From contig CATXYA010000076.1 in assembly GCA_958403605.1 (NCBI GenBank), positions 1 through 7,079 on the forward strand: a stretch of DNA of 7,079 nt. The letters run 5' to 3'. Position 1 is the first letter of the stretch; each line of letters starts with the position of its first letter. Under the pieces are notes generated by a model that was not told where the DNA came from, did no database searches, and saw only the letters and a list, made by a program, of their open reading frames with translations. The DNA is from an uncultured Oscillospiraceae bacterium. GTDB lineage: Bacteria > Bacillota > Clostridia > Oscillospirales > Ruminococcaceae. This document shows, in pieces, positions 1 to 4,715 of this stretch. Position numbers and translations under genes: made by a program.

Positions 1-633
1 CCGCTGCGCCAGGAGGGGCCGCACGCCCACTCCGTGACGCCGGCGCCGGACGGCAGCTTCGTGCTGGCGGCGGACCTGGGGCTGGACCGGCTGCTGCCCT
101 ACCGGCCCGGCGCGGAGGGAAAGCTGCAGCCGGCGGGTGCGCCCACGGCGATGCCCGGCGGCCAGGGGCCGCGCCACACGGTGTTTTCCGCGGACGGGCG
201 GCGGTGTTATGCCATCACCGAGATGGGCAACCGCGTCTACGCCTACCGGGTGGGGCCGGACGGCCTCACGGACTGCCTGGGCGATTGGCCCATTCTGCCG
301 GAGGGGTTCTCCGGCTCAAGCATCGCCGCCGGCATCCAGCTGTCGCCGGACGGGCGGTTTTTGTACGTGTCCAGCCGCGGCTGGGACGGCATCGCCGCCT
401 TTGCCGTGCAGCCGGACGGCGCGCTGGCGCCCTGCGGGCATTTTTCCGCGGGCGGGCAGGGGCCGCGCTGCTTTTGCCTGTCGCCGGACGGGCGCTGGCT
501 GGCGGCGGCCGATCAGCAATCGGATGCGGTGGCGTTGCTGCCGCGGGACGTGGAGACGGGTGCGCTGGGCGCGCCTGTGCAGCAGCTGCCCGTGCCCCAG
601 GCCGTGTGCGTGCTGTGGGCGCAGGGGACATGA
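1..633 (+). CDS. Lactonase family protein (YbhE/6-phosphogluconolactonase-like beta-propeller), 5' end outside window
   Basis: The frame is open from the first base and runs 210 codons to a TGA at 631-633, so this is the C-terminal part of a protein usually about 340-350 residues long. A GTG at 34 is not taken as the start, because the upstream in-frame residues (GPHAHSVTPAPDG) are themselves the conserved family motif. Repeated beta-propeller blades are visible, each with an SPDGR-like turn: GPRHTVFSADGRR, IQLSPDGRFLYVSSRG and GPRCFCLSPDGRW. The family (PF10282) contains cytoplasmic lactonases that hydrolyse sugar lactones such as 6-phosphogluconolactone. The true substrate here is unknown. 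The downstream dehydrogenase and sugar-acid dehydratase suggest a non-phosphorylated aldonolactone (inference). Its stop codon runs into the SDR ribosome binding site (TGAAAGGAGA), so the two genes are surely co-transcribed. Confidence 0.9.
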   Translation, partial: PLRQEGPHAHSVTPAPDGSFVLAADLGLDRLLPYRPGAEGKLQPAGAPTAMPGGQGPRHTVFSADGRRCYAITEMGNRVYAYRVGPDGLTDCLGDWPILPEGFSGSSIAAGIQLSPDGRFLYVSSRGWDGIAAFAVQPDGALAPCGHFSAGGQGPRCFCLSPDGRWLAAADQQSDAVALLPRDVETGALGAPVQQLPVPQAVCVLWAQGT

Positions 634-644
634 AAGGAGACGCT

Positions 645-1493
645 ATGGAACGAAAAAAGGCATTAGTCACCGGGGCCAGCCGCGGCATCGGCAGGGGCAT
701 CGCTCTGCGCTTGGCCGGGGCGGGCTATGACGTGGCGCTGTCCTACGCCGCCAAGGAGGACGAGGCGCGGCGCACCGCCGCGGAAGCGGAGGCTTTGGGC
801 GCGCGCTGCTGGACCTTTCGCGCCCGGCTGGAGCAGCCCGGCGCGGGCCAGGCGCTGTTCGACGAGGCGGTGGCGGCCCTGGGCGGGTTGGACCTGCTGG
901 TCAACAACGCGGGCGTGACGAAATTCGAGAGCATTTTTGAGCTCACCGAGGAGACGCTGGACTTCCTCATCGCCCTCGATTTCCGCAATTATCTGTTGCT
1001 GACCCGCGCGGCGGCACGCTATATGGCCGCCCACGGCGTGCGGGGCAGCATCGTCAACATCACCTCCTCCCGCGGCGAGCGGGCGTATCCCGGCGACGCC
1101 GTTTACGGCGGCCTCAAGGCCGGGCTGGGGCGGGCCATCCAGTCCATCGCGCTGGACTTGGCGCCCTACGGCATCCGCATCAACAATGTGGCGCCGGGAG
1201 CCATCCGCATCCGCACCCCGGAGGAGATCGAGCGGGACGAGGCGCTGCGGGACCAGCTGCCCGCCGGCTTTTGGGACGAGCTGGGCAGCCGCATCCCCTT
1301 GGCGCGGGCGGGCCTGCCCCAGGACATCGGCGGCGCCGTGGCCTTTTTGGCGTCGGAAGACGCCGCGTACATCACGGGCGTCACCCTGCGGGTGGACGGC
1401 GGGCTGATCCTGCCCGGCATGCCCGAGGCGCCGGACGGCGCGGGGCCCTGCGGCTGGGGCGCGCAGAAAACTTTCAAAGAAGAACAGGAGTGA
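645..1493 (+). CDS. SDR family NAD(P)-dependent oxidoreductase, probable sugar dehydrogenase
   Basis: This 282-residue classical short-chain dehydrogenase starts at the ATG at 645. AAAGGAGA (633-640) lies 4 nt upstream and overlaps the lactonase stop. The frame is open further upstream, but only inside the lactonase gene. Visible motifs are the nucleotide-binding TGASRGIG (residues 9-16), NNAG (87-90), catalytic S141, and the YxxxK motif as Y154 and K158. A PYGIRINNVAPG segment and the closing GVTLRVDGG strand follow. The position that normally holds the catalytic Asn of the N-S-Y-K tetrad appears to be D112, in ALDFRNYLL. The C-terminus runs about 25 residues past the usual VDGG end. Such enzymes oxidise or reduce sugars, sugar acids and other alcohols with NAD(P) in the cytoplasm. 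Placement between a lactonase and a ManD-type dehydratase favours an aldose or sugar-acid dehydrogenase. Substrate and cofactor cannot be read from the sequence. Confidence 0.92.
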   Translation: MERKKALVTGASRGIGRGIALRLAGAGYDVALSYAAKEDEARRTAAEAEALGARCWTFRARLEQPGAGQALFDEAVAALGGLDLLVNNAGVTKFESIFELTEETLDFLIALDFRNYLLLTRAAARYMAAHGVRGSIVNITSSRGERAYPGDAVYGGLKAGLGRAIQSIALDLAPYGIRINNVAPGAIRIRTPEEIERDEALRDQLPAGFWDELGSRIPLARAGLPQDIGGAVAFLASEDAAYITGVTLRVDGGLILPGMPEAPDGAGPCGWGAQKTFKEEQE

Positions 1494-1499
1494 GGCAAA

Positions 1500-2714
1500 A
1501 TGGGACAAGTGACGATCCGGGATATCCGGGCCATCCTCACCGCGCCCGCCGGGGTGGACCTGGTGGTGGTGAAGGTGGAGACCAGCGAGCCGGGCCTGTA
1601 CGGCCTGGGCTGCGCCACGTTCACCCAGCGCTACGCGGCGGTGAAGGTGGCGGTGGAGGAATATCTGAAGCCGCTGCTGGTGGGCCGGGACGCGGCCAAC
1701 ACCGAGGACCTGTGGCAGCTGGCGGCGGGCAATTCCTATTGGCGCAACGGCCCGGTGCTCAACAATGCCATTTCAGGCGTGGACGAGGCGCTGTGGGACA
1801 TCAAGGGCAAGCTGGCAAACATGCCGGTGTATGACCTGCTGGGCGGCAAATGCCGTGCGGCGGCGGCGGTGTACCGCCACGCCGATGGGCGCGACCCCGC
1901 CGAGGTACTGGACAACGTGCGCCGCTACCAGGCGCAGGGCTACCGCTACGTGCGCGTGCAGATGGGCACCTACGGCGGCCAGATGAACGGCGGCCGCCAG
2001 CAGCTGCACACGCCCGACGGCACGCCCGAGGGCGCGTATTACGACCCCGCCCAGTACACCCGCAACACCATCCGCCTGTTTGAATCGCTGCGCGCCCAGG
2101 TGGGGGACGAGGTGGAGCTTTGCCACGACGTCCACGAGCGGCTGACACCAGTGGAATCGCTGCGCCTGGCCAAGGCCTTGGAGCCGTACCATTTGTTTTT
2201 CCTGGAGGACGCTCTCCCCCCCGAGCAGGTGGAGTGGTTCCGCCTGCTGCGCGCCCAGGCGGCGGTGCCGCTGGCCATGGGCGAGCTGTTCAACAACCCG
2301 CTGGAATGGAAAACGCTGGTGGCGGAGCACCTCATCGATTATATCCGCGTACACATCAGCCAGATCGGCGGCCTGACCCCGGCGAAAAAGCTGGCGGCCT
2401 TCTGCGAGGCCTACGGCGTGCGCACGGCCTGGCACGGCCCCAACGACATCACGCCCGTGGGCGTGGCGGCGCACCTGCATCTGGACCTCGCCAGCCCCAA
2501 CTTCGGCATCCAGGAATTCGCGGGCTTCACCGAGGCCGAGCAGGAGGTGTTCCCCGGCTGCCCCACGGTGCGGAACGGCTACCTGTACCCCAACGAAAAG
2601 CCGGGCCTCGGCATCGACCTGGACGAAGAAAAGGCGGCGAAATACCCCTGCCGCTTCCGCGACCACGGCTGGCTGCGCGCCCGCCTGCCGGACGGCACCG
2701 CCGTGCGGCCCTGA
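1500..2714 (+). CDS. manD: Mandelate racemase/enolase-superfamily sugar-acid dehydratase, ManD/RspA subgroup
   Basis: This 404-residue protein, the same length as E. coli RspA as I recall it, starts at an ATG with AGGAG (1486-1490) 9 nt upstream and only 6 bp after the SDR stop. The enolase-superfamily layout is clear: an N-terminal capping domain (to about residue 120) followed by a TIM barrel. The residues expected for the D-mannonate dehydratase subgroup sit at the expected places: Mg2+ ligands D210 (in HDVHERL), E236 (FLEDALPPE) and E262 (MGELFN), catalytic H212, and H312 and E339 late in the barrel. The family dehydrates D-mannonate and/or D-gluconate to 2-keto-3-deoxy-gluconate. Residue 314 is Pro (WHGPND); as I recall, Pro here marks the low-efficiency RspA-like members and Ala the efficient mannonate dehydratases. 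The true substrate may therefore be another aldonate. It is the last gene of the operon and is followed by a strong terminator. Confidence 0.93.
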   Translation: MGQVTIRDIRAILTAPAGVDLVVVKVETSEPGLYGLGCATFTQRYAAVKVAVEEYLKPLLVGRDAANTEDLWQLAAGNSYWRNGPVLNNAISGVDEALWDIKGKLANMPVYDLLGGKCRAAAAVYRHADGRDPAEVLDNVRRYQAQGYRYVRVQMGTYGGQMNGGRQQLHTPDGTPEGAYYDPAQYTRNTIRLFESLRAQVGDEVELCHDVHERLTPVESLRLAKALEPYHLFFLEDALPPEQVEWFRLLRAQAAVPLAMGELFNNPLEWKTLVAEHLIDYIRVHISQIGGLTPAKKLAAFCEAYGVRTAWHGPNDITPVGVAAHLHLDLASPNFGIQEFAGFTEAEQEVFPGCPTVRNGYLYPNEKPGLGIDLDEEKAAKYPCRFRDHGWLRARLPDGTAVRP

Positions 2715-2731
2715 TTCCTTTGGCAAAAAAC

Positions 2732-2813
2732 AAAAAGAGGCTGAGAAAGGCGCGGTAACGCAAGAAAACATCGGTTTTCTTGCGTTACCGCGCTTAAATC
2801 AGCCCCTTTTTTT
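2732..2813 (+). terminator. Strong hairpin terminator of the sugar operon, possibly bidirectional
   Basis: A perfect 20-bp inverted repeat (2750-2769 and 2774-2793, loop ATCG) lies 35 nt after the dehydratase stop. It is enclosed by a second, imperfect stem (AGGCTGA at 2738-2744 with TCAGCCC at 2799-2805, one mismatch) and is followed by seven T residues (2807-2813). Five A residues at 2732-2736 would give a T-tract on the other strand. The arrangement fits a rho-independent terminator insulating the operon from the integrase gene. A perfect 20-bp stem is longer than terminators usually need, so a second role is possible. Confidence 0.8.
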
Positions 2814-2827
2814 CTTTGCGCGCGATA

Positions 2828-2842
2828 CGAACTTGCGGTTCG
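2828..2842. promoter_or_regulatory. CGAAC-N5-GTTCG palindrome upstream of integrase promoter, possible operator
   Basis: CGAAC (2828-2832) and GTTCG (2838-2842) form a perfect 5+5 inverted repeat with TTGCG between them, centred about 43 bp before the integrase start and ending 3 bp before the extended -10 element. The half-sites equal those of the Gram-positive LexA/DinR box, but that box has a 4-nt spacer and this has 5. Its position over the -35 region suits a repressor site. The identity of any regulator is a guess. Confidence 0.35.
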
Positions 2843-2845
2843 CCA

Positions 2846-2854
2846 TGGCATAAT
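2846..2854 (+). promoter_or_regulatory. Candidate extended -10 promoter for the integrase
   Basis: TGGCATAAT contains a TG extended -10 dinucleotide next to CATAAT (5 of 6 matches to TATAAT). No good -35 box lies 16-18 bp upstream (TACGAA is the nearest), which is common for extended -10 promoters. Transcription would begin near 2861, just before the ribosome binding site, giving a very short leader. Confidence 0.4.
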
Positions 2855-2863
2855 GTTGTAAAA

Positions 2864-2870
2864 AAGGAGG
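2864..2870 (+). promoter_or_regulatory. Ribosome binding site that fixes the integrase start
   Basis: AAGGAGG is a near-perfect Shine-Dalgarno sequence ending 7 nt before the ATG at 2878. A closer ATG at 2871 directly abuts it, lies in another frame and is too near to be used. Confidence 0.8.
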
Positions 2871-2877
2871 ATGTGCG

Positions 2878-3990
2878 ATGTCGCGCAAGGGCGAAAATAT
2901 CTATCACCGCAAGGACGGGCGCTGGGAGGGACGGTATCTGGAACAGGGAGAGGACGCCTGCCGCAGGCGGTCGGTCTACGGGCACACTTATCAGGAGGCG
3001 CGGGAAAAACTGCAGCGGGCCCGGCAGCAGCCGCCCCGCCGGGGGACGCCCGGACAAACGCCCTTCGGCCTGTTGGCGGACTGCTGGCTGGCGGAAAAAC
3101 GGCGGTGGGTGAAGGCCTCCACCTATTGCCGCTACCGCACGGTGGTGGAGGCCCACCTCAAGCCCGCGCTGGGCGCGCTGCCGCTTGCGGCCATCGGCCA
3201 AAGCCAGCTGCGGCGGCTGGTGGAACAGCTGTCGGAGACGCTGGCCGGGGGGACGGTACATAACGTGTTGTCCGTATTGAAAATGATCTTCCGCAGCCTG
3301 GCCGAGCAGGGCGTGGCATTGCCGCCCGTGCCCAGCCCGGCGCCCCGCGGCGCAAAAAAGGCGGTGCGCGTGCTCTCGGCGGGGGAATACGAGCGGCTGG
3401 CGCGCCATCTGCTGCAGCGGGCCGGGGCCCCGGGCGCGGGCATTCTGCTGGCGCTGGAGTGCGGGCTGCGCATCGGCGAGGTGTGCGCCCTGCGCTGGCG
3501 CGATCTCGATTTGGAAGAAGCCGTGCTCACCGTGTGCGGGACGCTGCAGCGTCTGCCCACCCCGGCGGGCGGGGGGACGACCATAACGGTCACCGGTCCC
3601 AAAAGCGCGTCTTCCCTGCGCCGCATCCCCCTGCGCCAAGAGCTGGCCGCCCTCTGCCGCCCGCTGGCGGGCCCGGCGGACGCCTTTTTCCTCACCGGCA
3701 CCGGAAAGCCCATGGAGCCGCAAAACCTGCGCTACCATTTGCAGCGGGCCTGCGCCGCCTGCGGTTTGACGGGAGTGCATTTCCACACCCTGCGCCACAC
3801 CTTTGCCACGCGCTGCGTGGAGGCGGGCTGCGAGATCAAGGTGCTCAGCGAAATGCTGGGCCACGCCAGCACCCGCATCACCCTGGACCGCTATGTCCAC
3901 CCCTCTTTCGCCAGTAAGCGCGCCAATCTGGATCGCCTGCGCCTGGCGGTCTACGCCCCGGAGGGGCCGGCCCTTCCGGCGGCGCAGTAA
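2878..3990 (+). CDS. Tyrosine recombinase / site-specific integrase
   Basis: This 370-residue phage-type integrase has three parts. A short N-terminal module (about 1-50, GENIYHRKDGRWEGRY) resembles the AP2-like arm-binding region of Gram-positive integrases. A SAM-like core-binding domain spans about 60-150. The catalytic domain spans about 165-350. All active-site residues are visible: R198 (GLRIGE), K242 (TGPKSASSLRR), H303 and R306 (HTLRHTF), H329 (LGHAS) and nucleophile Y339 (LDRYVHP). It would cut and rejoin DNA at specific att-type sites. It is intact, GC-rich like its neighbours and apparently resident for a long time. No excisionase, relaxase, phage or cargo gene is adjacent in this window. 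It is transcribed alone from 2846-2870 and converges on the VOC gene. It could be a solitary chromosomal recombinase or a remnant of a larger element. Confidence 0.95.
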   Translation: MSRKGENIYHRKDGRWEGRYLEQGEDACRRRSVYGHTYQEAREKLQRARQQPPRRGTPGQTPFGLLADCWLAEKRRWVKASTYCRYRTVVEAHLKPALGALPLAAIGQSQLRRLVEQLSETLAGGTVHNVLSVLKMIFRSLAEQGVALPPVPSPAPRGAKKAVRVLSAGEYERLARHLLQRAGAPGAGILLALECGLRIGEVCALRWRDLDLEEAVLTVCGTLQRLPTPAGGGTTITVTGPKSASSLRRIPLRQELAALCRPLAGPADAFFLTGTGKPMEPQNLRYHLQRACAACGLTGVHFHTLRHTFATRCVEAGCEIKVLSEMLGHASTRITLDRYVHPSFASKRANLDRLRLAVYAPEGPALPAAQ

Positions 3991-4061
3991 AAAGGGCGGC
4001 ACACAAAGAAGAAAAAGCTGCCTACCGGGCCAAGCATGTAATTACCGATCAAGTAAAATAA

Positions 4062-4088
4062 CAAAAAATAGCTACAGGCTATTTTTTG
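4062..4088. terminator. A/T-flanked hairpin between convergent genes, bidirectional terminator
   Basis: CAAAAAATAGC (4062-4072) and GCTATTTTTTG (4078-4088) pair perfectly over 11 bp with loop TACAG. The T run ends the right arm on the + strand, and the left arm gives a T run on the - strand. It lies between the converging integrase (+) and VOC gene (-) and could end transcripts from both. Only three G-C pairs support the stem, so its efficiency may be modest. Confidence 0.55.
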
Positions 4089-4222
4089 GCCATGTGGGCC
4101 GTCCCAGATAGACTGCTTTTAAGAACAGAGCCACACCACACCCTCTTGATCGCCACATCAGCAGGGGCAGACAAGGTCCGCTGGCGCTGTCGTTTGATGA
4201 AAAGGCTGCTCATGATTTTAAA

Positions 4223-4591
4223 TCAATAAAATAAGCACCAGTTTACTCCAAATTTATCGGTCAATTCAAACATGTACGGACTAAAAAAGCATGGGCCCAA
4301 TGGATGTTTGATCTCTGCGCCTTCCCGCAAGATAGAATAGGCGTCTTTTATGATAGTAGCTTCATGTTCGGCAAAATGCAGGCAAAACTGCATGGTGTTG
4401 CCGGAAATACTGTTTTCCGCTAATGTTTCCGATAAAGCTAAGGTTTGACCAAAAAGGTTTAGCTCCGCGTGGATATAGCTGCCATCTTGACTTTTATATC
4501 CGCCGGTGACGGTAACGCCAAACGCTTTTTCATAAAATGGGACAGCTTCTTTGCTGTTTTTGATGTATAGCTGCATCATACTTCTTATCAT
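4223..4591 (-). CDS. VOC (glyoxalase/bleomycin-resistance superfamily) protein, PhnB/YjdN-like
   Basis: This small protein of 122 residues starts at the ATG at 4591, giving MIRSMMQLYIKNS. GGTGAT (4598-4603) matches the 3' part of the Shine-Dalgarno consensus and is 6 nt upstream. A GTG at 4609 would add six residues but has no ribosome binding site. The VOC pattern is visible: FYEKAFGV (19-26), the GSYIHAELNLFG strand (37-48), and the C-terminal FELTDKFGVNWCL strand (108-120) typical of PhnB-like proteins. Members include metal-dependent enzymes and drug-binding proteins, and the PhnB branch has no settled function. Base composition (about 42% G+C) is quite unlike the neighbours, which suggests recent transfer. 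It follows the GTPase-NYN gene on the same strand after 124 bp, with a weak hairpin between, so it is probably transcribed on its own. A weak promoter candidate (TTGAGA 4632-4637, TTTACG 4609-4614) is not convincing. Confidence 0.85.
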   Translation of the reverse strand: MIRSMMQLYIKNSKEAVPFYEKAFGVTVTGGYKSQDGSYIHAELNLFGQTLALSETLAENSISGNTMQFCLHFAEHEATIIKDAYSILREGAEIKHPLGPCFFSPYMFELTDKFGVNWCLFY

Positions 4592-4597
4592 GGTTTC

Positions 4598-4603
4598 ATC
4601 ACC
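4598..4603 (-). promoter_or_regulatory. Ribosome binding site supporting the VOC start at 4591
   Basis: On the - strand GGTGAT stands 6 nt before ATG at 4591-4589. It is complementary to the 16S rRNA 3' end (the GGTGAT part of AAGGAGGTGAT) and favours this ATG over the GTG at 4609. Confidence 0.5.
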
Positions 4604-4684
4604 GATCACGTAAATTTTCTTCGCTGCAAATTCTCAAACGGTCATCAAAAGAAATGCTTCTGATTGCAGGACCATAAAAGGCTG

Positions 4685-4710
4685 CCGCTCCCCATTTTTG
4701 AGGAAGGCGG
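4685..4710 (-). terminator. Weak hairpin just after the GTPase-NYN stop
   Basis: An imperfect stem (4685-4693 with 4702-4710, 8-nt loop) has a CCGC/GCGG base, one mismatch and two G-U pairs. On the - strand it begins 6 nt after the TAA, and a T4 run (4676-4679) follows about 5 nt later. It may weakly terminate the GTPase-NYN transcript. The short T run and imperfect stem keep confidence low. Confidence 0.35.
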
Positions 4711-4715
4711 TCTTT

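Larger units (their letters stand above)
4000..4715. other. Low-GC island between integrase and GTPase-NYN gene
   Basis: Composition falls sharply after the integrase stop: the lines 4261-4320 and 4441-4500 count 43% and 42% G+C, while the flanking genes are near 65-70%. The island contains the VOC gene, two hairpins and no other supported gene. In 3991-4222 I see only the hairpin at 4062-4088. Short open frames there have no ribosome binding site and no recognisable motif. Lateral acquisition is an inference from composition. Confidence 0.6.

Noticed and set aside
204..644. In-frame upstream extension of the SDR into the lactonase gene
   Set aside because: The real start at 645 has its own ribosome binding site and begins the Rossmann strand right away. 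The extension would overlap the lactonase in another frame.
1773..2771. Open frame of 332 codons on the - strand opposite the dehydratase
   Set aside because: It is a shadow of a well-supported + strand enzyme gene and has no recognisable protein features.
2794..4002. Open frame of 402 codons on the - strand opposite the integrase
   Set aside because: The + strand integrase has a full catalytic set and a strong ribosome binding site. The antisense frame has low-complexity composition and no motif.
4079..4213. Small - strand open frame (44 residues, ATG at 4213) downstream of the VOC gene
   Set aside because: No ribosome binding site precedes it, it ends inside the hairpin at 4062-4088, and its product resembles no family I know.
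4117..4230. Short + strand frame ending LALSFDEKAAHDFKSIK, possible gene remnant
   Set aside because: It is protein-like by eye only. There is no start or ribosome binding site, no family is recognised, and it overlaps the VOC 3' end.
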